From the NCBI GenBank assembly GCA_947499635.1, contig CANMPD010000006.1:62001-126000 (forward strand): a DNA stretch of 64,000 bases, written 5' to 3'. Below, one piece after another: positions 1 to 8,085 of this stretch (the first letter of the stretch is position 1; each line of letters begins with the position of its first letter). Under the pieces are notes generated by a model that ran no database searches, was not told the DNA's origin, and saw nothing but the letters and a program-made list of their open reading frames with translations. The stretch is from an uncultured Paracoccaceae bacterium. Its GTDB lineage: Bacteria > Pseudomonadota > Alphaproteobacteria > Rhodobacterales > Rhodobacteraceae. A program made the position numbers and the translations under genes.

Positions 1-27
1 AAGATTTCAGCAATACATTCGGCTAGG

Positions 28-2670
28 TCAGGCTGCGACGTGGACAGTAGTGTCAGAGTGCTCTGAAGCGGTCTTAGGTTCAGTTGAGAACTGCGACATT
101 AAACCAGACAGATTGCTGGCATCTGATTTTAGCAACTGGCTTGCAGCTGTTGCTTCTTCAACCATCGCCGCGTTTTGTTGCGTTACTTGATCCAACTGAG
201 ACATTCCGACGTTGATTTCGTTGAGGCCAAGGGACTGCTCCTCGGCACCCGTTGCGATTTGAGAGACGAGTTGAGAAATAGCATTCACACGCTCCATAAT
301 TTTCTGGAGTGCTCCACCTGCTTTTCCAACCAAATCCACCCCTGATTCAACTTGTGTTGAACTCGCGGAAATTAGTGTTTTGATCTCCATGGCTGCATCG
401 GATGAACGCTGTGCCAATGCGCGAACTTCAGAAGCCACAACCGCAAAGCCACGCCCTGCCTCGCCTGCCCGGGCTGCTTCGACACCTGCATTGAGGGCCA
501 AAAGGTTGGTTTGGAAAGCGATATCATCGATGACACCGATGATTTGCGAGATATGATTTGAGCTTTGCTCAATTTCGGTCATGGCCCCTACGGCGCTTTT
601 AACCACGGCTTCGCTTTCGGCGGCTTGATCGCGGGCATCTGAGACTGTTCGTTCTACGTTTCGGGCACTTTCGGCGGCAGCCTTTACACTCATGGTTAGC
701 TCGTCAAGGGCTGCTGCTGTCTCTTCTAATGTAGCGGCTTGGCTTTCAGTCCGGTGAGACAGATCATCTGAGGCTTGACTGATTTCGCCAGCGCCACCAA
801 GAAGCGACGCAGCCGCATCAACGGCTTGGCCGATAGTTTCATTCAACGTCGTTACTGAATTGTTGAAATCGGTGCGTAATTGTTCATAGCCTTCAGCGAG
901 CGGAGTATCGAGACGCGCCCCCAGGTCGCCCTGAGCGAGGCGTGACAAACCTTCGGCCAAAGCTCGAACTGCGACGTCTTGTTCTTCTTGATGTGCTTGA
1001 CGCGTGCGTTCCGCTTCGGCGTTTCGGGCTTCATGCTCAACGATTCCATCGCGAAATACGGACAGCGATTGCGCAATTGCAAAGATCTCACTGCTGGCGC
1101 GGTCAAAACCTGTGATAGGTTCGCGATTGCCCGAGGCCAAGCGTTCTGTTGCAGTTGAAATACGCTTGAGCGGACGCGAGACCCAAAGTTGCATAAGCAG
1201 AAGTGATACAACAAATATACCTGCAACAGTGGCTACCAGCGCCGTCATGTATTTTTCGACTTCCTTCATTTCGTCAGAAATATCTGCAGCCATTGTGCCG
1301 ATGCCATTTCTGACTTGGAGGCTAAGGCTATTTGAAATCTGAGAGATCTTCGAAACGGCAGCAGCAGTTTCGGTCATAGCCTGATGTTCGCGCTCATTCG
1401 CAGCCAACACACGCTTTTTCAAGCTGACGATCCCGGTTTCTGGGTGGTTCAGCGCTTGCAGTGCTTCGTATTCTTCGTCTAGGACATCCAGCTCGAAGCG
1501 TTTATATAAGTCAATTGTATTCATTGCCTCGGCCATATTGACCTGAGCTGCGTCTACGTCTGCTGATGTTTCTGCAGCGACGACGCCCAGAACGCCGACT
1601 TGGTATCCTGAAATCGCATTGGTGGTTACCAAAATGCGGTTCAATGAGATCACTTCATTTTGCAGCAAAGAGACGACCGCATCTTTATTTTCAGCTTTTA
1701 CATGTTCGGCACGTATCGCAGATTTGGCTTCCAGAACTTCAATAGCTGTTGAGAGAACCTGATCTGCCTGGTGATGTGCATCAATGGCAGTTCGCATCAA
1801 TCCTATCGAAGATACAGTACCTTGGCGTACGACTGTCGTAAGTGTTGTCACTGCATCTGCCAACACTGTGACGTCGATCAAGTTTTGTTCTCTGGTTCCG
1901 ATTGCTTCTAGGAGGGTCTCGAGGCGGTCTTGCGATGTTAACGCCATTTCGCGCAACGCTGATTTTACGACAGGATCTTGCGATAAACTAAGGGCAACAG
2001 CTGATCCGGCCAATAAATTCATCTCGGCGCGGGTGATCAATAAAACCTGTTCAAAAGCGAATTCGTCATCGATCAATGCTGTAATTTCGTGATCAATTGC
2101 GCGGGCAACGGTCCAACCCTTACGGGACAATTTTGTATAGGCAGCATTTGCCAACAATGTCATTTTCCGTTGTAGAGATTGGCTGACGTTTTGAAGCTTC
2201 AAAACTTGAGCTTCAATTTGAGCCGTACCTTCAACCTCATCATGTTTCGTGTCGCTTAAACGTTGAAGCGCTTCAGTCACTTCCGTGATCGCACTCTCCA
2301 TTTCTTCGCGTTCAGAGGCATCTAGATTGGTGAGTTGTGTTTCGAATTTTTCTTTGGTGGTGCCGATCTGAGCCCGAATGTTTTCTAGTGTAGATAAATC
2401 ATCTGCTAGCAGCAGCTCGATCATCTGATTTTTTGTATTAATAGCCCCGGCAGTGATCTCTGCACTTAGCTCCAGGCGTGGTAATTGTGTTTCAGTCAAA
2501 CCGGACATGTCGGTGCCGACCTTCTCAAACACAGAGTAAACCAAATAACCTGCGCCGGTAAAAGATGCGCCAATAACGAGGAAAATGGCTGCTGTTTTGG
2601 CGCGGATACTACGTAGAAAACCTCGAGAACGGCGTGTTTTCTTGGACGTCTTTGGAAGCTGTTTCGGCAT
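28..2670 (-). CDS. methyl-accepting chemotaxis protein
   Basis: Transmembrane chemoreceptor of about 880 residues that would signal to CheA/CheW. It has a basic N-terminus, a first membrane segment at about residues 23-48 (AAIFLVIGASFTGAGYLVY), a large alpha-helical sensor region of about 420 residues, a second membrane segment at about 470-493, a HAMP linker, and a long coiled-coil signalling domain. The hairpin tip reads DDIAFQTNLLALNAG then VEAARAGEAGRGFAVV, the conserved MCP signature. I chose the start at 2670 (MPKQLPK) because GAGGA lies just upstream; an in-frame start at 2715 exists but adds an unlikely leader. The sensor region is not a recognised ligand domain to me, so the ligand is unknown. 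No che genes are nearby. Confidence 0.93.
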   Translation of the reverse strand: MPKQLPKTSKKTRRSRGFLRSIRAKTAAIFLVIGASFTGAGYLVYSVFEKVGTDMSGLTETQLPRLELSAEITAGAINTKNQMIELLLADDLSTLENIRAQIGTTKEKFETQLTNLDASEREEMESAITEVTEALQRLSDTKHDEVEGTAQIEAQVLKLQNVSQSLQRKMTLLANAAYTKLSRKGWTVARAIDHEITALIDDEFAFEQVLLITRAEMNLLAGSAVALSLSQDPVVKSALREMALTSQDRLETLLEAIGTREQNLIDVTVLADAVTTLTTVVRQGTVSSIGLMRTAIDAHHQADQVLSTAIEVLEAKSAIRAEHVKAENKDAVVSLLQNEVISLNRILVTTNAISGYQVGVLGVVAAETSADVDAAQVNMAEAMNTIDLYKRFELDVLDEEYEALQALNHPETGIVSLKKRVLAANEREHQAMTETAAAVSKISQISNSLSLQVRNGIGTMAADISDEMKEVEKYMTALVATVAGIFVVSLLLMQLWVSRPLKRISTATERLASGNREPITGFDRASSEIFAIAQSLSVFRDGIVEHEARNAEAERTRQAHQEEQDVAVRALAEGLSRLAQGDLGARLDTPLAEGYEQLRTDFNNSVTTLNETIGQAVDAAASLLGGAGEISQASDDLSHRTESQAATLEETAAALDELTMSVKAAAESARNVERTVSDARDQAAESEAVVKSAVGAMTEIEQSSNHISQIIGVIDDIAFQTNLLALNAGVEAARAGEAGRGFAVVASEVRALAQRSSDAAMEIKTLISASSTQVESGVDLVGKAGGALQKIMERVNAISQLVSQIATGAEEQSLGLNEINVGMSQLDQVTQQNAAMVEEATAASQLLKSDASNLSGLMSQFSTEPKTASEHSDTTVHVAA

Positions 2671-2901
2671 CGGGATCCTCGGCTGATCGAGCAGCATAGC
2701 AAACTGGAATAACAAATAATGTCGGATTGTGCGTAACCCTTAACAGGCATCCGTTTAAGATCCCGTAAAACTATCCCTTAAAATGCAGCGTATACACAGG
2801 GATAGAGGGTATCAAACCGATCTTTCCTTAAGAACGTGCCAGAATACTTGACGTTTTCTAGCAACCCTGCTTGTCGTGAGAAGAAAGATGAGGAGGGCGT
2901 T

Positions 2902-3870
2902 ATGTGTGATTTGATTGCTGATGTGGGTGGAACGAATATGCGTCTTGCCCAGGTGTTACCTTCGGGAGAGATGGCCAACCAAAAAGTGTTTCCGAGCAAA
3001 GGATCGCTGACTTTAGAAGAAGCGTTTACTCAGTTTGCGAACGACTTAAGCCTTCATCCTGAGCGGGTCATTGTTGCTGCTGCTGGCGTGGTTCAAAATG
3101 GGGCTGTTCGTCTGACAAATGCCGATCAGGCGTTCTCAGAAACGTCGTTGCAACACGCGCTGGGGCTGAAATCTGCTAAAGTTCTAAATGATTTTGAGGC
3201 CGCCGCATGGTCACTTGCCAATCTGCGGCCCGAGGACGTGACAGTGCTACAGGGGAAGGGGACCTTTACTCAAGAAGCATCTCTGATCTTAGGGCCTGGT
3301 ACTGGATTAGGCGTTGGGGGTCTGATTTGGTCTGAGAGCGTACCCTGTGCCGTCTCCGGTGAGGGAGGACATGTGACTGTGAGCCCCCGTGATCGTGAAG
3401 ACGTCGATGTCTTTGAAGCACTACGCGACGAATGGCCCGAGATTGCTGTAGGGACAGGTCTTGGAGTGGAAGCCGAAGCAATTTTGTCTGGTACTGGTCT
3501 GCCATATTTTTACCGCGCGATAGCGAGGACCATGCAGGTGCAGGCTTCATTTACGACTGCGGCAGAGATCTTTGCCGCAGCCAAAGCTCAGACGGATAAA
3601 GCTGCGGTGCGGTCTGTCACATTATTTGCGAAATATCTTGGTGGTGTTGCTGGTGATCTTGGATTGGTTTTTGCAGCCAAGGGAGGAGTGTTCATTTCAG
3701 GTGGTGTTGCAAACGCAAATGCTTGGATGTTTGACCAAACTTTTATGGATGCGTTCAATGGGGGCGGACGTCATACGCAATGGCGTAAAAGCTTGCCAGT
3801 GTACTTGTATCATCAACCAGATTTTGGGCTGTTTGGAGCGCGCAATTATTTAAAATATAATGAAGGGTAG
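2902..3870 (+). CDS. glk: glucokinase (ROK-unrelated Glk type)
   Basis: Phosphorylates glucose to glucose 6-phosphate in the cytoplasm, feeding the Entner-Doudoroff genes 2 kb downstream. The 322-residue product opens with LIADVGGTNMRLA, the phosphate-binding loop of bacterial glucokinases, and carries NDFEAAAWSL (catalytic Asp region), LGPGTGLGVGGL and SGEGGHVTVSP, all in the usual family order and at the usual length (about 320). The start at 2902 is fixed by a strong AGGAGG at 2891-2896; an upstream in-frame ATG at 2836 would add 22 unrelated residues. It is divergent from the chemoreceptor gene. A short terminator hairpin follows. Confidence 0.93.
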   Translation: MCDLIADVGGTNMRLAQVLPSGEMANQKVFPSKGSLTLEEAFTQFANDLSLHPERVIVAAAGVVQNGAVRLTNADQAFSETSLQHALGLKSAKVLNDFEAAAWSLANLRPEDVTVLQGKGTFTQEASLILGPGTGLGVGGLIWSESVPCAVSGEGGHVTVSPRDREDVDVFEALRDEWPEIAVGTGLGVEAEAILSGTGLPYFYRAIARTMQVQASFTTAAEIFAAAKAQTDKAAVRSVTLFAKYLGGVAGDLGLVFAAKGGVFISGGVANANAWMFDQTFMDAFNGGGRHTQWRKSLPVYLYHQPDFGLFGARNYLKYNEG

Positions 3871-3893
3871 GACCATCTGACATGAACCTCATC

Positions 3894-3917
3894 ACACGGG
3901 TCCATTTTCCGTGTTTT
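3894..3917 (+). terminator. probable terminator of glk
   Basis: ACACGG at 3894-3899 pairs with CCGTGT at 3909-3914 and is followed by TTT. The stem is short (6 bp) but sits 24 bases after the glk stop codon. Confidence 0.5.
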
Positions 3918-4455
3918 ACTGCAATTCGGATAGGCTGACAGTGCGGTGTTCTCTCATTGAAATCTGCGCTGCCATGCCCATCAATACGGCGGTTTTGCCA
4001 TCGTCAAAAGTCACAGAGACCACCTTGTCTTGGCTGCGAACCAGTTCAAGAAAGCCTTGGTGCTGGTAAAACGTCGACCAGTTATGGTCACTTGCCTTGA
4101 GAAGAGTTGGGTCGACCGGTATTTCACGCATCTCGGGCCCCTTTGGAGCACGTGGTGAAACAACAACCTGAGGGGTGGGGGGGCTAGATGTTCGGGCTAA
4201 AATCGACCCGATCCTGGGACAAAAGTTTCGATTTTACTTTTGGGCTCCACGGCTGAAATCTCTTCTTGATAGCGGGTGCCTTCTGCGAACATACAAAGTT
4301 CCAGCATGGCACGACTGCTGCCATCAAAATCAACAATAACATAACCGTTGTCGAAAATGTCCGGTGTCTGGCTGTTTCCAGTCACCGACCTTATGCAAGA
4401 ATGGAAAGCGGTGTTCGCGGATGGTAAGCATTTTGATGCCTCCGGTAGCGATTGC
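3916..4455 (-). pseudogene. eroded Gfo/Idh/MocA-family dehydrogenase
   Basis: Three consecutive pieces of one oxidoreductase lie in different minus-strand frames. About 4385-4455 encodes [17 protein letters not shown]. The piece at 4197-4385 continues [20 protein letters not shown] and [18 protein letters not shown]. The piece at 3916-4195 gives PQVVVSPRAPKGPE, MREIPVDPTLL and STFYQHQGFLELV and ends at a normal C-terminus. I recognise this order from Gfo/Idh/MocA sugar or inositol dehydrogenases, where GDWNRFNR is followed by about 40 residues (around EKCCHFFDL) that are missing here. A frameshift separates the last two pieces near 4196. The N-terminal NAD-binding half is absent. It is convergent with glk and faces the aldo/keto reductase remnant. 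Confidence 0.75.
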
Positions 4456-4462
4456 CACTTAG

Positions 4463-4659
4463 TTTACAATTGCACCCTTCACCAATGGTGACATCGCGTT
4501 TCATCAGAAACAGGGCGATGTGTTAATGGCATGGTCGCCGCTGGGTGATGGCAGTTTAATGACCGCATCAAGAGACTTTCGGACGCATTGAACGTTGAGT
4601 TAGACCGCCAAACGTGGTTCCTGCTTTATGAGGCGGCGCTGGGAACAGAAGTGCCCTAG
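4463..4659 (+). pseudogene. C-terminal remnant of an aldo/keto reductase
   Basis: In the plus strand the frame beginning near 4463 reads FTNGDIAFHQKQGDVLMAW then SPLGDGSLMTA, a typical aldo/keto reductase segment (YdhF-like). It runs out of frame, and the frame shifted by one resumes with RIKRLSDALNVELDRQTW then FLLYEAALGTEVP and a stop at 4659, the usual C-terminus of that family. Several dozen residues between the two parts are missing, and the N-terminal barrel is gone. Internal deletion plus frameshift make this non-functional. It lies head-to-head with the Gfo/Idh/MocA remnant, so both may come from one lost sugar-catabolism locus. Confidence 0.65.
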
Positions 4660-4676
4660 ATAGGCTCGTAGGTGTC

Positions 4677-5183
4677 ATGAATAATACAAATATAAGTTTC
4701 GTTCCGAATGTGGCGAATACGCGCGATTTGCGTGACGCTTTTGGGCGATTTGCGACGGGGGTGACGCTTGTGACTGTGGGGACATCGCAGGGTGTGGTGG
4801 GAATTGTCGCGAATAGTTTTTCATCTGTTTCGTTGACACCTCCCATGGTTCTATGGTGCCTGGACCGGGAGTCTCGACGGTATAAATATTTCGAGGCAGC
4901 AGAACATTATGCGATTCATATTTTGTCTTCGGATCAACAAGATTTGTGTTGGTCCGTTGCCAAAGATGCATATGCCCTGCGTGATAAAAATCTGGTGCTA
5001 AACGCACAGGGTGTGCCAGTGATAGAGGACTGTCTTGCACGGTTTGAGTGTAGCCGTCATGCGATCTACGAGGGAGGGGACCATGTGATTATGTTGGGAA
5101 CTGTAGATCGTGTTGATATGCGCGAAGAAGGAGAGCCACTGTCGTTTTTTAAGGGGCAAATTGGCCGGGTCTTATTGGACTAA
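4677..5183 (+). CDS. flavin reductase family protein (HpaC/NtaB-like)
   Basis: FMN-binding split-barrel protein of 168 residues, the family that supplies reduced flavin to two-component monooxygenases using NAD(P)H. Characteristic stretches are LRDAFGRFATGVTLVTV near residues 18-34, VGIVANSFSSVSLTPPMVLW around 41-60, RSR/Y-like ESRRYKYFE, and a C-terminal FFKGQIGRV that resembles the family's YFRGRYG end. The length matches the family. No partner monooxygenase is in the window, so the client enzyme is unknown. The gene starts 18 nt after the aldo/keto reductase remnant stops and is probably monocistronic. Confidence 0.85.
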   Translation: MNNTNISFVPNVANTRDLRDAFGRFATGVTLVTVGTSQGVVGIVANSFSSVSLTPPMVLWCLDRESRRYKYFEAAEHYAIHILSSDQQDLCWSVAKDAYALRDKNLVLNAQGVPVIEDCLARFECSRHAIYEGGDHVIMLGTVDRVDMREEGEPLSFFKGQIGRVLLD

Positions 5184-5219
5184 GTGGAAAGAGGCTGGAC
5201 TAAATAACAAGAGGGGGTG

Positions 5220-5507
5220 ATGGCTCCGTCCGCGTTTAGGCAGGGTGGTTTCGTCGCAATCGACACTGTTATTGCAGTGTGAGGAAGGCGATCTGCAAAT
5301 GCTCTAAGTCTCTTTCTATTCGGGATCAGCCTCGTCGTTTTGGCTGTTGGCACACCGTATCGTATCGCTATTGGGGCGCGAAGTTGTCTCGAGTATTCAA
5401 AGACGGCGAGAGTCGCGTAATGCTACTTTGGTTTTACCGCTTTGACGGAAGCCGTGAGTGAGGCTGAAAGCCGTGTGAATGCTGCGCGTGATGCAGATGT
5501 GAACTAA
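5220..5507 (+). pseudogene. decayed small membrane-protein frame
   Basis: After a GAGGGGG ribosome-binding site at about 5211-5217, an ATG at 5220 opens a 96-codon frame. It is interrupted by TGA after codon 20 and by a TAA further on, yet reads sensibly between: ANALSLFLFGISLVVLAVG is a clear membrane segment, and the tail ALTEAVSEAESRVNAARDAD ends at a TAA just before a terminator. I do not recognise the family. Read-through would be needed for a product, so I call it a probable pseudogene; it could also be chance coding-like sequence. Confidence 0.35.
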
Positions 5508-5526
5508 GAGTTGAAACTGGAAATGC

Positions 5527-5560
5527 AAAACCCGCTGCGAAACGATCGCAGCGGGTTTTA
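5527..5560. terminator. strong bidirectional terminator
   Basis: A perfect 14-bp stem, AAAACCCGCTGCGA (5527-5540) with TCGCAGCGGGTTTT (5546-5559), encloses the loop AACGA. A-rich and T-rich ends make it usable in both directions. On the minus strand it closes the pgi-zwf-edd-eda transcript 36 nt after the eda stop. Confidence 0.9.
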
Positions 5561-5595
5561 TGTTTTTAGCAGGGCTCGCAAGCGTGCTTTATGAC

Positions 5596-6246
5596 TTAAC
5601 CTGCGTTAAGTTTGCTTGCTTCACGGGCGAGGGCTTCGATGCCATCCCAATCGCCAGCTTTGACCATATCTGCAGGTGCAACCCACGAACCACCCGCGCA
5701 AATTACGTTGGGCAGTTTGAGATAATCATTCGCATTTTGTGGGCTGACACCACCGGTTGGGCAGAACTCAACCGTTTGCAAGGGGCCACCAATTGATTTG
5801 AGGTAGGGTGCGCCACCGGCGGCCTCGGCAGGGAAGAACTTTAGTAAGCTATACCCGCGCGCCATTAGGGCCATTGCTTCAGAAGACGTCGCAACACCAG
5901 GCAACATAGGTAGACCGGCGGCTTCAGCCGCGTCTAGCAGCTCCGGGGTCGAGCCGGGAGAAACACCAAACTTCGCACCGGCTTCAATCGCGGCTGTCAC
6001 GTCAGCCGGTGTGACCAAAGTACCGGCACCAACAACACCGCCCTCGACGGTGGACATCTCTTTGATGACTTCCAGAGCTGCAGGTGTCCGCAGGGTTACC
6101 TCAAGAGCGGGGAGGCCACCACGGACCAGAGCTTGGGCCAATGGTTTCGCGTGCGCAGGGTCATGAACAACCAAAACGGGTACGATTGGGGCCAGTTTGC
6201 AAATTTCACGAGCCTTTTTAGAGGCTTCTTGAGGGGTAATCGCCAT
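5596..6246 (-). CDS. eda: 2-dehydro-3-deoxyphosphogluconate aldolase (KDPG aldolase)
   Basis: Cleaves KDPG to pyruvate and glyceraldehyde 3-phosphate, the last Entner-Doudoroff step. The 216-residue class I aldolase shows PVLVVHDPAHAKPLAQALV, GGLPALEVTLRTPAAL (with the catalytic Glu), VGAGTLVTPADV, the SPGSTPEL segment, and LKFFPAEAAGG, whose Lys forms the Schiff base; FCPTGGVSPQNANDYL closes the barrel. Length is normal. It starts 3 nt after edd, with the GGAG ribosome site lying inside the end of edd, so the two are translationally linked. Confidence 0.96.
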   Translation of the reverse strand: MAITPQEASKKAREICKLAPIVPVLVVHDPAHAKPLAQALVRGGLPALEVTLRTPAALEVIKEMSTVEGGVVGAGTLVTPADVTAAIEAGAKFGVSPGSTPELLDAAEAAGLPMLPGVATSSEAMALMARGYSLLKFFPAEAAGGAPYLKSIGGPLQTVEFCPTGGVSPQNANDYLKLPNVICAGGSWVAPADMVKAGDWDGIEALAREASKLNAG

Positions 6247-6249
6247 TAA

Positions 6250-8061
6250 TTATACTCCGAATACGGTTGCGCCGGTGTCGGCAGATGTCACTGCGCCGCG
6301 GAACAGGCTGAACAACTCGCGGCCTGTGCCGTATTGATACGACGACAGATCTGCAGTTACGACGTCACGATCCATAACGCCGGGGGTTAGAACGGTAAGT
6401 TCCCCTGTCAACGCGTTCACACGGACAATATCGCCATCTTGTAACTTGGCAATTGGTCCGCCGTCCAGCGCTTCTGGTACGACATGGATTGCCGAAGGGA
6501 TTTTTCCTGATGCGCCAGACATACGTCCATCGGTTACAAGAGCAACCTTTTGACCGCGTCCTTGCATAATGCCAAGGAAGGGTGTCATTGAATGCAGCTC
6601 TGGCATACCGTTGGCTTTGGGGCCTTGGAAACGCACGACGATGACAACGTCACCTTCGTTCAACTCACCAGCTTTGAATGCGGCTTTTGCCTCGTCTTGA
6701 TCGTGGAAGACACGAACAGGTGCTTCTACAACGCGGTTTTCTTCGGCAACGGCTGAGATTTTCATAACCCCAGTCCCAAGGTTCCCTGACAAGCGAGCGA
6801 GGCCACCTGTTTCTTGGAATGGGCTGGTTACAGGTCTGATAATCTTATCGTTTAAGCTTTCAGAGGTGCCCTTGCGCCATGTCAGCGCACCGTTTTCCAT
6901 AAAGGGCTCCATCAGATACGAGTTCATCCCTTCGCCTGTTACGCTTTTGGTGTCTTCATGCATGAAGCCTGCGTTCAACAGTTCTCCCATCATAAAGCCT
7001 AGGCCACCCGCCGCATGGAAGTGGTTTACGTCGGCCAATCCATTTGGATAAACCCGTGCAAGCAAAGGTACGATGTCAGACAGCTCTGCGAAATCTTGCC
7101 AATCAAGAATAACACCACCAGCGCGCGCCATAGCGATTAGGTGGATCAGCAAGTTTGTTGATCCGCCTGTGGCCATCAGACCTACGATCCCGTTGACATA
7201 GGCTTTTTCGTCTAAAATGTCACAGACAGGCGTGTAGTTGTTTCCAAGCGCAGAGAGGCTCAGCGCACGTCTGGCCGCATCTTGTGTCAGCGCATCACGC
7301 AATTCGGTGCCCGGATTGACAAAAGAGGATGCTGGCAAATGCAGTCCCATGAACTCCATCAGCATTTGGTTGGTATTTGCCGTGCCATAAAATGTGCAGG
7401 TGCCTGGGCCGTGATAAGCTGCCATCTCAGATTTCAGCAACACATCGCGTCCAACTTCACCAGCCGCATATTTTTGGCGAACCTGTGCTTTGTCGTCGTT
7501 GGAAATGCCGGATGTCATGGGGCCGGCTGGGATGAATACAGCTGGAAGGTGGCCAAAAACCTGCGCGCCGATGATCAGGCCAGGGACGATTTTGTCACAA
7601 ACACCAAGATAAACGGTTGCATCAAAGACATTATGGGCCAGTGCAATGCCGACCCCCATCGCGATGGCATCACGCGAGAACAATGACAGTTCCATACCTG
7701 CCTCGCCCTGCGTAACGCCGTCACACATAGCAGGAACGCCACCAGCAACTTGTGCAGTGCCACCGACCTTGCGGACAGCATCTTTGATCGCTGCAGGGTA
7801 GGTTTCAAAGGGTTGGTGCGCGGATAGCATGTCATTATAGGCCGTCACGATACCCAAATGACCCGCGGTGCCGCTTGCCAGAGCTTCTTGATCTTCACCA
7901 GCAGCAGCATAGGTGTGGGCCTGTCCGGAACAGCTGAGATGCGCACGCGCAGGACCTTTGGATGCGGCAGCACGCATGCGCTCTAGGTAAGCGGAACGCG
8001 TGAGCGCACTGCGATTGATGATCCGTTCGGTTACGGCGGCGATGGTGGCGTTTAGCTTCAT
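6250..8061 (-). CDS. edd: phosphogluconate dehydratase
   Basis: Dehydrates 6-phosphogluconate to KDPG; an IlvD/Edd-family iron-sulfur enzyme of 603 residues, the usual length. Recognisable are HLGIVTAYNDMLSAHQPFE, the cluster-binding PAMCDGVTQGEAGMELSL, YLGVCDKIVPGL, GPGTCTFYGTANTNQMLMEF and GLMATGGSTNLLIHLIAMAR, with VTDGRMSGASGKIPSAIH near the C-terminus. Edd rather than IlvD is indicated by length and by the eda and zwf neighbours. It begins 24 nt after zwf. Confidence 0.96.
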   Translation of the reverse strand: MKLNATIAAVTERIINRSALTRSAYLERMRAAASKGPARAHLSCSGQAHTYAAAGEDQEALASGTAGHLGIVTAYNDMLSAHQPFETYPAAIKDAVRKVGGTAQVAGGVPAMCDGVTQGEAGMELSLFSRDAIAMGVGIALAHNVFDATVYLGVCDKIVPGLIIGAQVFGHLPAVFIPAGPMTSGISNDDKAQVRQKYAAGEVGRDVLLKSEMAAYHGPGTCTFYGTANTNQMLMEFMGLHLPASSFVNPGTELRDALTQDAARRALSLSALGNNYTPVCDILDEKAYVNGIVGLMATGGSTNLLIHLIAMARAGGVILDWQDFAELSDIVPLLARVYPNGLADVNHFHAAGGLGFMMGELLNAGFMHEDTKSVTGEGMNSYLMEPFMENGALTWRKGTSESLNDKIIRPVTSPFQETGGLARLSGNLGTGVMKISAVAEENRVVEAPVRVFHDQDEAKAAFKAGELNEGDVVIVVRFQGPKANGMPELHSMTPFLGIMQGRGQKVALVTDGRMSGASGKIPSAIHVVPEALDGGPIAKLQDGDIVRVNALTGELTVLTPGVMDRDVVTADLSSYQYGTGRELFSLFRGAVTSADTGATVFGV

Positions 8062-8085
8062 GGCGATGCCTCGTCGAGAAGAGAG

